A stretch of DNA of 64,000 bases from Clostridium sp. CAG:768 (GCA_000437435.1 FR899629.1:224137-288136), one strand, 5' to 3'. Counted from the stretch's first letter, positions 51,246 through 61,108 are shown. Notes: a model not told the origin generated them from the letters alone. Made by a program: numbers and translations.

Positions 51246-52990
51246 ATGCATCAAACAAACACAGATGCAAAATTATTAAATACTTATTTTTGTGCACAAT
51301 TTCAATAATGTGCACTATACCATGTCAGGCACAAATTATGCCGACAATTCCGCAAAATACCCTGCAAGCTGCAAGAGAAGCTGTAATTAATGAAAAAGGA
51401 CCAACATCAGAAGTTGTGCGCGTCGGGATTGGAACACAAAATTTCGGAACATATCAATACAAGGATATCACAATATTTGGGACAGGAGATACCCAAATAT
51501 ATGATAACAGATTATTAATCGGGAATTATCCTCCAAACCAAGAAATAAAAATTTCATTAAAAGACGGAAAATTTAATATTTACAGTCCAGGTAATATGTT
51601 TTCAGAAACCGTTGACGGTCCAGTTCAAATCACAAGCAATTTCGGATTACTTGGAGTAAGCGGACTAAAAAGAGCTGGCAAACAAGCACTTTACCATGGA
51701 GCTTTTGAACTTGTAAAAAATAGCAACGGAACATTTAATCTTGTAAATATGATTGAAGTAGAAGATTATTTAAAAGGTGTAGTTCCCAATGAAATGCCTG
51801 TAAGTTTCGGACTTGAAGCACTAAAAGCTCAAAGCGTAGCAGCTAGAAATTATGTACTTTCCCCAAGGACTAAAGCGTCTGCGAATTATGACGTAGTAGA
51901 TAGTGTTGCAAGTCAGGTATATTATGGGGCTAATACAGAAAAGCCACTTTCTAATCAAGCAGTAGAAGAAACAGAAGGTATTGTTGCAATATACAATTGG
52001 GATTTAATTCTTGCGCAATACTCATCTACAGCAGGTGGCTACACTGAAAGTTACGCAAATGCTTTTTCTGATCCGAAAACAAAAGAATTTCCGTCAGAAG
52101 ACAAGCCATATTTAAAAGCTCGTCCTGATATAATCACACAAACACCTCTTAATACAGAAGAGGCTGCAAGTGCTTTTTACAAATCAAAACCTGATGCATA
52201 TGATATTCGCTCTCCATATTACAGATGGGAAAGAGAATGGGCTGGTGACGAGTTAAAAAATGTTTTGCAAAATACCCTTATCGCACAATCTGCAACAGGA
52301 TTTGTAAAACCGGCATTCAAAAAAGGTGATACCCTCGGAGATATTCAAGAAATCAAAGTTTTAAGACGCGGAGATTCCGGGAAAATAATTGAAATGGAAA
52401 TTGTTACCCGTTCAGGAAATTATAAAGTATTTAAAGAACTTGTAATAAGACGTCTAATGACTAAAGATGGCAAAGCACTACCTAGCGCTAACGTTGTATT
52501 TGATAATATCCAAGATGAAAATGGAAATCTTATATCAGTCCACGCGTATGGCGGGGGATTTGGGCACGGTGTCGGATTAAGTCAATTTGGTGCAGGTTTT
52601 ATGGGATCTGAAATGCATATTCCATACGACAAAATTTTGCAGCATTATTATACAGGAATTACGCTTTCTACAAAACCTGTGATAATTTCCGCAAATTCAG
52701 CCCAACAATCGATTAAGCAAAATTTTTACGCAAAAGATAAATACGCAAAAATTATTGTTGATAACAAATTTATGGTTTCAAAACTTCTAGCAAATATCAA
52801 CGGACAAGAATACACTTTTGCACTTGAACCAAATATTTTAAAAAGAAATGCTGAAATAGATATTTCAAAATATATTAAAAAAGGAAAAAATACTATAATT
52901 TTCTATTACCCTATGGATGAAGGGGATAAAAAAGCTTTAAGATTATATGTGGAATTAGTGAGAAAAAATAATAGTGAATACATCTGGTGA
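51230..52990 (+). CDS. SpoIID/LytB-domain exported protein
   Basis: SpoIID-family proteins cleave denuded peptidoglycan glycan strands or enhance amidases. After a short basic start, a hydrophobic signal segment (YLFLCTISIMCTIPCQA) leads to the SpoIID domain: VEDYLKGVVPNEMPVSFGLEALKAQSVAARNYVL with its catalytic-type glutamate, then LILAQYSSTAGGYTESY and YGGGFGHGVGLSQFGAGFMG. At 586 residues it has an extra C-terminal beta-rich domain of about 100 residues. AAGGA precedes the ATG inside cysS. Its neighbour murJ fits a role in cell wall metabolism. Cyanobacteria and other non-sporulating bacteria also have such proteins. Confidence 0.9.
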   Translation: MGSKINASNKHRCKIIKYLFLCTISIMCTIPCQAQIMPTIPQNTLQAAREAVINEKGPTSEVVRVGIGTQNFGTYQYKDITIFGTGDTQIYDNRLLIGNYPPNQEIKISLKDGKFNIYSPGNMFSETVDGPVQITSNFGLLGVSGLKRAGKQALYHGAFELVKNSNGTFNLVNMIEVEDYLKGVVPNEMPVSFGLEALKAQSVAARNYVLSPRTKASANYDVVDSVASQVYYGANTEKPLSNQAVEETEGIVAIYNWDLILAQYSSTAGGYTESYANAFSDPKTKEFPSEDKPYLKARPDIITQTPLNTEEAASAFYKSKPDAYDIRSPYYRWEREWAGDELKNVLQNTLIAQSATGFVKPAFKKGDTLGDIQEIKVLRRGDSGKIIEMEIVTRSGNYKVFKELVIRRLMTKDGKALPSANVVFDNIQDENGNLISVHAYGGGFGHGVGLSQFGAGFMGSEMHIPYDKILQHYYTGITLSTKPVIISANSAQQSIKQNFYAKDKYAKIIVDNKFMVSKLLANINGQEYTFALEPNILKRNAEIDISKYIKKGKNTIIFYYPMDEGDKKALRLYVELVRKNNSEYIW

Positions 52991-54602
52991 AAAAAATAGC
53001 GGGGCAATAACAGATAATAATTCTAAAAGTATGAGCGTTTTAAAAGCCGCTTGGATTATTGCAGTAGTTACAATTATAAGTAAATTAATAGGTTTTATAC
53101 GCGATATTATTATCGCAAATTATTATGGAGCAACTCTTGTGTCTGACGCATATTATTATGCTTACCAAATACCGTCATTGTCATTAATTTTGTTAGGCGG
53201 AGTAGGCGGACCATTCCACAGTGCAACTGTTGCGGTATTTTCAAAACTTATACCGAATTTACAAGAAAAACCAGAAGAAGCAGTCAATAAATTATATTCA
53301 ACATTTATGACTGCAACTACAATATTTTTCCTTGTACTTTCTGTAATAATGTTTGTATTCCCTCGACAAATAATGGGATTAATTATTTCAAGCGGATCTG
53401 CTGATATGATAAATTTAGCGGCAGAACACTTAAAAATTATGACCCCGCTTTTAATAATCGGAGGAATTGTCGGGATATATTATGGAATTTTAATTATTTA
53501 TAAACAGTTTATGCTCCCGAATTTATCGCCAATAATTATGAGTGCAGCTATAATCGGTGTGGTGATGGCAGTTCCTAATGATAACAAAGGATATGCACTT
53601 GCTTGGGCAACTACAATTGGGGCAATACTACAACTTATAATCCAGTATCCGAATGTCAGAAAGCTCGGTTTCAAATGGCGACCAAACTTTGAATTTACGA
53701 ATAATCCTAATTTTAAAGAAATAATGGAACTTTTATTCCCAGCAGTATTAAGCTCTACTGTCGGACAAATTCATATTTATGTTGATATGTTTTTCACATC
53801 ATCTATTTCAGAAGGAGCTTGGACAGCAATCGGATACGCAAACAGAGTTTTTCAATTCCCTGTAGGAATTTTAGTCACAGCATTTTTAGTTCCACTATTT
53901 CCAATTTTTTCAAGACTCGTAGCAGAAAAAGATTTGGACGGAATCAAAACATATTTTAATAAAGGCGTAGGAGTTCTTTTCTTTGCTGCAATTCCAATTA
54001 TCATAGGAATTCTAACTGTTGGAATGGACGCAGTGAGATTAATCTTTGAACGTGGAGTATTTGACGCTAATGCGACATTTATGGTAACTGAAGCCTTGTG
54101 GTTCCTATCTGTATCAATATTACCTTATGTATTCAGAGATTCTATCACAAGAGTTTACTATTCTTTTAATGATTCAAAAACTCCTTTTATCGTAGCCTTT
54201 TCATCAATCGTATTAAAATATCTGCTTAACGTAATATTCATAAGCAAAATGCACATGGGAATAGGCGGAATTACACTATCTACATCACTTGTAACTCTAT
54301 TCAATGCCTGCGTACTTGGCAGCTTAATTTATAAAAAAGTCAGAATGGACTACAAAGGTCTATTTACAAATCTATTAAAAATGTCTATTGCCGGAGTTAT
54401 ATCACTGATATTATGTTTTGGCTTAGCATATGGTTTTGACAAATTCATTCATATGCCTAAAGCACTATTTGAAATAATAAAAATCACATCAGTAGGTATT
54501 TTATGTCTTGTAAGCTATACAGGATTAAACTTAATATTCAAAATGGAATATGCATATGAGTTAGCTCAAAGATTTATGAGGAAGATAAATGCTGGAAAAT
54601 AA
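52974..54602 (+). CDS. murJ: lipid II flippase MurJ (MviN)
   Basis: MurJ moves lipid II across the inner membrane for peptidoglycan synthesis. The 542-residue protein has about 14 helices. The typical N-terminal KLIGFIRDIIIANYYGATLVSDAYYYAYQIPS, the central PAVLSSTVGQIHIYVDMFF and the following GYANRVFQFPVGILVTAFLVPLFPIFSRL are conserved. I keep the GTG at 52974, overlapping the SpoIID gene by 17 bases; an ATG at 53031 just before the first helix is an alternative. tsaC overlaps the 3' end. Confidence 0.93.
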   Translation: MNTSGEKNSGAITDNNSKSMSVLKAAWIIAVVTIISKLIGFIRDIIIANYYGATLVSDAYYYAYQIPSLSLILLGGVGGPFHSATVAVFSKLIPNLQEKPEEAVNKLYSTFMTATTIFFLVLSVIMFVFPRQIMGLIISSGSADMINLAAEHLKIMTPLLIIGGIVGIYYGILIIYKQFMLPNLSPIIMSAAIIGVVMAVPNDNKGYALAWATTIGAILQLIIQYPNVRKLGFKWRPNFEFTNNPNFKEIMELLFPAVLSSTVGQIHIYVDMFFTSSISEGAWTAIGYANRVFQFPVGILVTAFLVPLFPIFSRLVAEKDLDGIKTYFNKGVGVLFFAAIPIIIGILTVGMDAVRLIFERGVFDANATFMVTEALWFLSVSILPYVFRDSITRVYYSFNDSKTPFIVAFSSIVLKYLLNVIFISKMHMGIGGITLSTSLVTLFNACVLGSLIYKKVRMDYKGLFTNLLKMSIAGVISLILCFGLAYGFDKFIHMPKALFEIIKITSVGILCLVSYTGLNLIFKMEYAYELAQRFMRKINAGK

Positions 54603-55173
54603 AGAACAAATTAAAGAAGTTTTAGAAAATGATGGAGTAATCGCATACGTAACAGACACAGTATGGGGACTAGGCTGCCTGCCAACATCTGAAAAAGCCG
54701 TAAAAAAAATTTATGAAATCAAAAAACGAGAAGCTCAAAAACCTTTAATTTTAATGTCCAATGAAACATACAATTTGCTTGAATATGTAAAACCAATACC
54801 AAAAATCGGTTGCCGTTTAATTAAAAAATATTTTCCTGGAGCACTCACACTTGTCGTTGAAAAAAGTGACAAAACACCATATTTTATGACATCAAACATG
54901 GAAACAGTCGGAATAAGAGTTCCAGATAATGAAGTTTTTAAAGAAATTTGTGAAATTACCCCAGGTCACGTATTAGCAACAACAAGCGCAAATCTATCTC
55001 ATCAACCATCTGCAAAGACTTATGAACAAGCATTAGAAAATATGCAAGGACTTGCTGATTTAATAATTCCTGATTATGGTCATATATGCAAAGGTCTTGA
55101 ATCAACTGTCTGCGGAGTATTTGGCGATGAATTAAAAATCTTCCGTCAAGGTGCAATCACAATTGAATTATAG
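54589..55173 (+). CDS. tsaC: L-threonylcarbamoyladenylate synthase (Sua5/YrdC family)
   Basis: TsaC makes threonylcarbamoyl-AMP, the first intermediate of the t6A modification of tRNAs reading ANN codons. The motif VIAYVTDTVWGLGC, the YEIKKREAQKPL segment with the Lys-x-Arg, FPGALTLVVEK and ATTSANLSHQPS are clear. At 194 residues it is the short TsaC form without a Sua5 C-terminal domain. GAGGAAG lies just before the ATG within the end of murJ. Its 3' end overlaps the convergent repeat protein gene by six bases. Confidence 0.93.
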   Translation: MLENKEQIKEVLENDGVIAYVTDTVWGLGCLPTSEKAVKKIYEIKKREAQKPLILMSNETYNLLEYVKPIPKIGCRLIKKYFPGALTLVVEKSDKTPYFMTSNMETVGIRVPDNEVFKEICEITPGHVLATTSANLSHQPSAKTYEQALENMQGLADLIIPDYGHICKGLESTVCGVFGDELKIFRQGAITIEL

Positions 55174-56469
55174 AGCATTTTCAACTCTATCAACAGTTCC
55201 ATCAGGTTTGTAATATGTTGTTTTAAGCTTTATCCCAGTTTTTGGATCATTATCAACTACATATTTTAAAGTCTTACCATCTTCTTGATAAGCAATTTGT
55301 TTCAATCTATGCCCAGTTGAGGTATCATACTCAATAACAGAAGTTATAGTCTTACCGTCAGAACCATAAGAAATTTCTTTCAATTCATTACCGGTTAATC
55401 TATCATACTCTGTTACAAGATCTACTGTTTTACCATCTTGACGGAAATGAGATTCTTTTAAACAATTACCAGTTATGGGGTCAAACTCAATCACATTATG
55501 TAATGATTTACCATCAGACATAAAACGATGCTTACTAAGTTTTTTCCCAGTAGATGGATCATAATTAATAATATAATTTAAAGTTTTTCCATCAAGATTA
55601 TATGATAGCATTTTTAAATCTTTACCCGAAGATGGATCAAACTCCGTAATAGCACTTACTGTTTCATCAGCTCTAAACACTGTATTTGTAAGTCGCTCCC
55701 CAGTTAAAGGATCATAATCAGTATAGGCAAGTTTTGTCCCATCTTGACGGAAAAGTGTTCTCGTCAATAAATTTTCTGTAGATGGATTATAATATTCAAT
55801 ACATTGTAAAGTCTTGCCATCTTCTCCAAACATACTCATTTTAAATGGCAAATCTGGAGATTTATCATAATCAATTATTGCATTCACTGTCTTTCCATCA
55901 CTATGATAAATAACTGTTTTTGCTCTATCTCCAGTAGATAAATCATAATCAACAATTGCAGATAATGTTTTACCATCTTCAGAAGCAAAAGTTCGAACTA
56001 ATTTTCCTTCTTCATTCTTTAAATCTTTACAGAAAACACCTTGATCTTCATAAATTTCTCCTTCTATTTTAGAAAAATCAGAATAATCAATATCTTCAAG
56101 AGGTTTTGGATTTGGAGATGTAATTTCTGGAGAATTCTTATCTACATTATCTATACTTTCTGATCCTTTTTTAGACAAATCATCTGCGATTTCAGAAGCT
56201 TTATTTTCAGCATTGTCAAGAGTTTCAGCACCTTTTTTAGATAAATCATCCGCTGCATCTGCGGCCTTACGCCACCAATTATTTTTATGGCCAATAATAC
56301 CAACAGCAATTGTAGCAGCTAGAGCTGTCGCACCTATCATATATTTTGTAGCATTTGATTTTTCTTTATTTTCTTCTGTTGATGTTGATGGCTTTACTTC
56401 TTCTTTCTTAACTTCTTGGATATTAGAAGTTGAATCAATTCCTTTAAATAAGATTTTCCCTACAGACAT
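55168..56469 (-). CDS. membrane-anchored protein with ten 26-residue repeats
   Basis: Residues 165-433 consist of ten near-perfect units of 25-26 residues built on DGKTLNYIINYDPSTGKKL followed by K-x-x-x-Y, plus a partial eleventh. They look like short beta-hairpins, similar in pattern to MORN-type or the DUF2963-type repeats that I recall from phytoplasma proteins. The N terminus has one membrane helix (about 43-62, YMIGATALAATIAVGIIGH) and two copies of an 18-residue amphipathic unit (ADDLSKKGAETLDNAENK). AAAGGGATT precedes the ATG. The function is unknown; a surface-exposed or host-contact repeat domain is possible. Confidence 0.7.
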   Translation of the reverse strand: MSVGKILFKGIDSTSNIQEVKKEEVKPSTSTEENKEKSNATKYMIGATALAATIAVGIIGHKNNWWRKAADAADDLSKKGAETLDNAENKASEIADDLSKKGSESIDNVDKNSPEITSPNPKPLEDIDYSDFSKIEGEIYEDQGVFCKDLKNEEGKLVRTFASEDGKTLSAIVDYDLSTGDRAKTVIYHSDGKTVNAIIDYDKSPDLPFKMSMFGEDGKTLQCIEYYNPSTENLLTRTLFRQDGTKLAYTDYDPLTGERLTNTVFRADETVSAITEFDPSSGKDLKMLSYNLDGKTLNYIINYDPSTGKKLSKHRFMSDGKSLHNVIEFDPITGNCLKESHFRQDGKTVDLVTEYDRLTGNELKEISYGSDGKTITSVIEYDTSTGHRLKQIAYQEDGKTLKYVVDNDPKTGIKLKTTYYKPDGTVDRVENAL

Positions 56470-56558
56470 TAATTAATCCCTTTTTTTAATTTCCAATATA
56501 TTTATAATAAAACAAGAAATTGAAATTTTTTGCCTTTTTCATTTGTAAAATGTAACAA

Positions 56559-57401
56559 CTATATTAATTCCGATGCTCGATAGGAGCTTCTGACTAAAGG
56601 GCCAATTTGATAGTGCTTTATCCCAATTTTTTTAGCTAACTGTTTTAAATTTTCATATTCTTCAGGAGTATAATATTTAGAAACCTCTAAATGAGCCTTT
56701 GATGGTTGAATATATTGGCCGATTGTCAAAATATCACAACCTACATTTTTCAAATCAACAAGGGTTTGCTCAATATCCTCAAAAGTTTCACCCAAACCTA
56801 TCATCAAACCTGATTTTGTTATGATATCACTATTATCTTTAATATATCTCAAAACTTCCAATGAACAATCATAATCACCTTGAGGACGAGCTGTTTTAAA
56901 CACATTTCTTACAGTTTCAATATTATGATTAAACACATTTGGACGTGCTTTTATAATTGTATTTAAAGAATCTTTATTCCCTTTAAAATCAGGAGTTAAA
57001 ATTTCAATTTTAACATCAGGAGAAATTTTTCTGATTTCGTAAATACAATTTGCAAAATGCTCTGCACCACCATCAGACAAATCATCTCTTGTGACAGATG
57101 TAATTACAGCATATTTAAGCCCTAAATCCTTTACTGCTTCTGCGACATGAAAAGGCTCATTCAAATCTAAAGGCTCCGGGCGAGCACAAGAAATATTGCA
57201 ATATCTGCAATTTCTTGTACAATTATTTCCCATAATCAAAAATGTCGCTGTATTTTTTGTATAGCATTCATTTTTATTAGGACAACGAGCATTTTCACAT
57301 ACGGTATTTAAACATTTTGTCTTTAAAATTCGACGCACAGTACGAGTTTTATCTGTATCTATAATTGGTCGTTTTAAATAACCAGGTAATCTTTTCTGCA
57401 T
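56559..57401 (-). CDS. lipA: lipoyl synthase
   Basis: LipA is a radical SAM enzyme that inserts two sulfurs into protein-bound octanoate. The auxiliary cluster motif CLNTVCENARCPNKNEC and the radical SAM motif CTRNCRYCNI are both intact, with VITSVTRDDLSDGGAEHFA, TPDFKGN and the C-terminal serine ligand in GPLVRSSYRA. Length 280 is normal. A TATAAT box ends seven bases before the ATG with no ribosome-binding site. Lpd is encoded two genes away, and a LipM-like octanoyltransferase at 43065-43721. Confidence 0.96.
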   Translation of the reverse strand: MQKRLPGYLKRPIIDTDKTRTVRRILKTKCLNTVCENARCPNKNECYTKNTATFLIMGNNCTRNCRYCNISCARPEPLDLNEPFHVAEAVKDLGLKYAVITSVTRDDLSDGGAEHFANCIYEIRKISPDVKIEILTPDFKGNKDSLNTIIKARPNVFNHNIETVRNVFKTARPQGDYDCSLEVLRYIKDNSDIITKSGLMIGLGETFEDIEQTLVDLKNVGCDILTIGQYIQPSKAHLEVSKYYTPEEYENLKQLAKKIGIKHYQIGPLVRSSYRASELI

Positions 57402-57408
57402 ATTTAAA

Positions 57409-57414
57409 ATTATA
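57409..57414 (-). promoter_or_regulatory. -10 box of lipA (leaderless)
   Basis: TATAAT on the minus strand is followed after seven bases by the lipA ATG. Confidence 0.5.
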
Positions 57415-57485
57415 TAGCAAAAATATTGATTTTCATGACTTAAAACGTTATAATGTGAATATAAACCTTAAAAGGGGGTAAAAAG

Positions 57486-57728
57486 ATGAAAAAACTTATG
57501 ACAATTTTATGTTTGTTGTGCTTTGCAGGATGTGCATACGCAGAAATGTATGAAATTCCTGGTTCTAGAGTTGAAACAACAGAAGAAGTTAAAGTAGAAC
57601 AAGATAACACTAAACAAGTTAGCGATAAAAAAGTTGAAAAGAAAAGAATTATTCGCCACAGAGACAATAATCCTACAAACACTTACTGGAATTTCGGGAA
57701 AGTTCCTTTCTGGACAGGTTCTATTTAA
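57486..57728 (+). CDS. small putative lipoprotein
   Basis: The 80-residue peptide starts with a hydrophobic signal MKKLMTILCLLCFAGCAYA. A lipobox-like FAGC could be lipidated; cleavage after AYA by signal peptidase I is the other option. The mature part is charged and ends in NTYWNFGKVPFWTGS. AAAAGGGGG precedes the ATG. It is convergent with the dihydrolipoamide dehydrogenase gene, overlapping by eight bases, and divergent from lipA. The function is unknown. Confidence 0.6.
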   Translation: MKKLMTILCLLCFAGCAYAEMYEIPGSRVETTEEVKVEQDNTKQVSDKKVEKKRIIRHRDNNPTNTYWNFGKVPFWTGSI

Positions 57729-58956
57729 ACAAACATTCAAATATGCCCTCTGAATATGTAGGATGGGCAAAACATACTTTTTTCAAATCATCAATAGCTA
57801 TGTTATTTTGCATAGCTATTGTTATTTGTTGAATTAAAGAAGATGCTTCTTTTGATACAATATGGGCACCTACAATTTTTCCGTTTTGTGAAAGTATTTT
57901 TATAAATCCATCTGAACAGTTATCACAATGAGATTTTCCAAGAGCGGAAATCAGTAAATTTGATTTTTTATAACTTCCCTCTTCTAAATCCTGTTCACGC
58001 TTTCCAACCCAAGCTATTTCAGGGCATCCATATACAACAGAAGGTACTAAATTTTCATCAAATTCCACTCCGGCAACTTCTGCAACAGCTTGTTTAATTG
58101 CAAAATGAGCTAGTTGAATTTTACCGCAAGCATCACCGATACAAGTAACATTTTCAAAACTATTCTCTGGCTTACGCCCAACAGCTAAAAGTACAATTTC
58201 AGGTTCTAAAACATCACCAGAAGACAAATAAACTTTTTTATCTTCAATCTTGTCAACAGAATTTGCTAAAAACATCTTTATTTTTTTAGCCTTAAAAATT
58301 CTTTCAACTCTTTTTGAAACCTCAATATCTGCTAAAGGAAGCAAATGCTCTGCAAGTTCTACAATAGAAACTTCTACGTCAAACGCTGAAAAAATTCTTG
58401 CCCATTCAATCCCGATAGCACCTGAGCCTATTATTAAAATACTTTTAGGCAAAGTATCTAAATTTAAGATATCATCAGAACTCAATACAAATTCATGATC
58501 AAATCGAAGATTTGGAAAATCTTTAGGCTTTGCTCCTGTTGCAGTAATTATACTAGAACACTCATAAATTTTATCATCAGCAGATATCTGATTATCTGAA
58601 ATCACTTTTGCCTCTGCATTTACTGTCTGCACTCCGCTGTTTTTCAATGCTAATTCAAGAGATTTTCTAATTTTTTCTACAACTTTGTCTTTTCTTTCAA
58701 CAACTTTTTTGTAATCTACTGACAAATTTTCAAAATTTATACCGAGTTCTGAAGCTGACTTCATTTCTTCATATAATTCAGCTGAGTGCAATATTGATTT
58801 TGTCGGAATACAACCTCTATTAAGACATACTCCGCCAACTTTATCCTTTTCAAACAAAACAACTGACAATCCCTTAGCTCTTGCCTGAAAAGCAGCCGTA
58901 TAACCTGCAGGACCTGCTCCAATTATCCCCAAATCAAATTTGCAATTTTCACTCAT
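57721..58956 (-). CDS. lpdA: dihydrolipoamide dehydrogenase, shortened form
   Basis: This flavoprotein reoxidises lipoyl groups of 2-oxoacid dehydrogenase or glycine cleavage complexes with NAD. The FAD motif GIIGAGPAGYTAA, the redox pair in GGVCLNRGCIPTKS, the NAD motif IIGSGAIGIEWA and the C-terminal CFAHPTYSEGIFE are all present. At 411 residues it is about 50 short of the usual length. Part of the loss lies between AVGRKPENSFENV and TCIGDACG, where most family members have about 25 more residues. It follows alr by four bases. Confidence 0.88.
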   Translation of the reverse strand: MSENCKFDLGIIGAGPAGYTAAFQARAKGLSVVLFEKDKVGGVCLNRGCIPTKSILHSAELYEEMKSASELGINFENLSVDYKKVVERKDKVVEKIRKSLELALKNSGVQTVNAEAKVISDNQISADDKIYECSSIITATGAKPKDFPNLRFDHEFVLSSDDILNLDTLPKSILIIGSGAIGIEWARIFSAFDVEVSIVELAEHLLPLADIEVSKRVERIFKAKKIKMFLANSVDKIEDKKVYLSSGDVLEPEIVLLAVGRKPENSFENVTCIGDACGKIQLAHFAIKQAVAEVAGVEFDENLVPSVVYGCPEIAWVGKREQDLEEGSYKKSNLLISALGKSHCDNCSDGFIKILSQNGKIVGAHIVSKEASSLIQQITIAMQNNIAIDDLKKVCFAHPTYSEGIFECLFK

Positions 58957-58960
58957 TAAA

Positions 58961-60088
58961 CTATTCCCTTGTATAAACTCTCGGTAATCTAACTTTTAAT
59001 CGACAAGTCAATTCATAATTTATTGTACCTAATATTTTTGCCCACTCATCAATTGAATGATGTTCATCTAATAATGTTATAATATCACCTAAGTTTGCAT
59101 CAACTCCTGTTATATCAAACATCATTTGATCCATTGTAATATTCCCTACTTGTGGAACTTCTTTTCCGTTCAAAATTCCTGAAATTTTATTAGATAGTCC
59201 ACGAGGAACACCATCTGCATAACCTAAAGGAACTGTTGCAATTTTTCTTGTACCATGTGCCGTAAAAGTATGTCCATAGCTAATTCCTTCACCGTCTTTT
59301 GCCTCATGAATATTTACAATTCTTGCTTTTAAAGACATTACAGGCTTCAGGTCAGGCTTTTTCACCACACCATCTTCCGGCAAATCCGGATAAAGTCCAT
59401 ATAAAGCAATTCCTGCTCGTCGCATATTTGAATTTGGAACATCATAACACATTGCACCTGCAGTATTTAAAATATGTAGTAGAAGACCTTTTGTATCAAT
59501 TTTTGAAATAACGCTATTCCATCTATCTATTTGAATTTGAGTCTTTTCTCTAATTTCAGCATTTGCAAGATGTGTAAACACACCGCCAAAATCCAAATAA
59601 TCTGCATTTCTAACTTCGTTAATAAAATCAACTGCATCATCAATAGATACACCAATTCTATTCATGCCTGTATCGAGTTTTACATGAACTTTTGGTTTTA
59701 TACCGGTTCTTTCATAAGCTTGACGACAAGCTAATAAGTGCTCTTTTGAAAAAATTGCGATAGTTAAATCAGCTTTTACTGCAGTTTCTACAGCCCATAC
59801 AGGAACTGCTCCCAATACCAAGATTTCGCAATTAATTTTTGCTTGTCTTAAATCAACACCTTCGTCAATTGATGCAACTCCTAACATATCAGCACCTGAT
59901 GCCAATAGAGTCGGAGCTAACATTACAGAACCATGACCATATGCATCAGCTTTAACAACCGCTAATAACTTAATTCCTTCAGGGGTATTTTTTCTTATTG
60001 AACGCATATTATATGCGATATTTTCTAAATTAATCTCAACCCAGCTATCTCTATGTATATTTATATTTGTTTGTCTTACATTTTTCAT
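58961..60088 (-). CDS. alr: alanine racemase
   Basis: This PLP enzyme makes D-alanine for peptidoglycan. The PLP lysine is in AVVKADAYGHGSVMLAP near the N terminus, the opposing tyrosine in GISYGHTFTAHGTRKIATVPLGYADG, and KLDTGMNRIGV and QVGNITMDQMMFDI are also typical. Length 375 is normal. It lies 26 bases downstream of the LysR gene on the same strand and four bases before lpd, so the three may be cotranscribed. Confidence 0.95.
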   Translation of the reverse strand: MKNVRQTNINIHRDSWVEINLENIAYNMRSIRKNTPEGIKLLAVVKADAYGHGSVMLAPTLLASGADMLGVASIDEGVDLRQAKINCEILVLGAVPVWAVETAVKADLTIAIFSKEHLLACRQAYERTGIKPKVHVKLDTGMNRIGVSIDDAVDFINEVRNADYLDFGGVFTHLANAEIREKTQIQIDRWNSVISKIDTKGLLLHILNTAGAMCYDVPNSNMRRAGIALYGLYPDLPEDGVVKKPDLKPVMSLKARIVNIHEAKDGEGISYGHTFTAHGTRKIATVPLGYADGVPRGLSNKISGILNGKEVPQVGNITMDQMMFDITGVDANLGDIITLLDEHHSIDEWAKILGTINYELTCRLKVRLPRVYTRE

Positions 60089-60114
60089 AATAGCTTTAGT
60101 ATATTACTAAATTA

Positions 60115-60996
60115 TTAACTGTGCAAGAAATCATCTAATACTTTTATAAAATCTTGAACAGCTAAAGGCAAATACTTCCTATTATCATAGATTACACAAA
60201 ATTCTCGAACAGGCTGACAATTTTTAATTTTATAATAATTTGTATCTTTTTTATCCCAATATTTTACAAAAAGTTCAGGCACAAAAGATGCACCCAATCC
60301 TTGAGCAACAAAAGCATGAGCAGTTTCTACCGTATGACATTCCAATGAAATTTTAGGTTCAAAACCATTTTTTACACACAAATCTCTTGACAATCTACCT
60401 AATAATTGTTCATTTGCAAGCATTACAAAAGGCTTATCTGCAAATTCAGAAAGTTCAACCTCATCCCCACTCACATCCCAATTCTTTGGAACATCAATTA
60501 GTATATTTTCTTTCAATAGTGGGATACTGGTATAATCTACATTATTATGATGCGGAGTATCAATTAAAATATCAAGTTTCCCCTCATCCATCATTGAATG
60601 CAAAATAGTTGTCGGATGCTCTTCTACAACAATATAACAATCAGGATACAACTTTTTAAACTGTTTTATAACTGGCGGTAAAATACAAGTACTTCGATAT
60701 GGAGAAATACCTATTGTTAGTTTTATATTTTTAAGACCTGAAATATCTGCAATTTGCCGACTTATCTCTTCTGTTGAATTTAAAATCTTTCTAGCCCAAT
60801 TAATATAAACTTCCCCAGCATATGTAATTTTTAAAGGTGTTGTACTTCTGTCAAAAATCTTCGTTCCAAGTTCACGTTCAATATTTTGAACACACTGACT
60901 CAATGAAGGCTGCGAAACATACAATTTTTGAGCGGCTTTCGATATATTTAATTCATCAGCAATTGCTACAATATATTTTAATTGGTTCAAGTTCAT
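60115..60996 (-). CDS. LysR-family transcriptional regulator
   Basis: The N-terminal winged helix-turn-helix (MNLNQLKYIVAIADELNISKAAQKLYVSQPSLSQCVQNIERELG) is typical of LysR regulators, and the remaining 230 residues form the two-lobed effector-binding domain (KLTIGISPYRSTCILPPVIKQF onward). Length 293 is normal. A TATAAT box ends six bases before the ATG, so translation is probably leaderless. It is divergent from the membrane-protein pair at 61109 and upstream of alr, so either could be its target. The effector is unknown. Confidence 0.9.
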   Translation of the reverse strand: MNLNQLKYIVAIADELNISKAAQKLYVSQPSLSQCVQNIERELGTKIFDRSTTPLKITYAGEVYINWARKILNSTEEISRQIADISGLKNIKLTIGISPYRSTCILPPVIKQFKKLYPDCYIVVEEHPTTILHSMMDEGKLDILIDTPHHNNVDYTSIPLLKENILIDVPKNWDVSGDEVELSEFADKPFVMLANEQLLGRLSRDLCVKNGFEPKISLECHTVETAHAFVAQGLGASFVPELFVKYWDKKDTNYYKIKNCQPVREFCVIYDNRKYLPLAVQDFIKVLDDFLHS

Positions 60997-61002
60997 AACT
61001 AA

Positions 61003-61008
61003 ATTATA
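61003..61008 (-). promoter_or_regulatory. -10 box of the LysR gene (leaderless)
   Basis: TATAAT on the minus strand is followed by exactly six bases (TTAGTT) and the ATG at 60996. Confidence 0.55.
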
Positions 61009-61108
61009 TCATAAATTTAATAAATTATAAGAAAAACTTATAATTATTATAATATTTTTTGTATTTTACACACTGTTTTCAAGTTTTAGAATAATAATGG
61101 AGAAAAAT

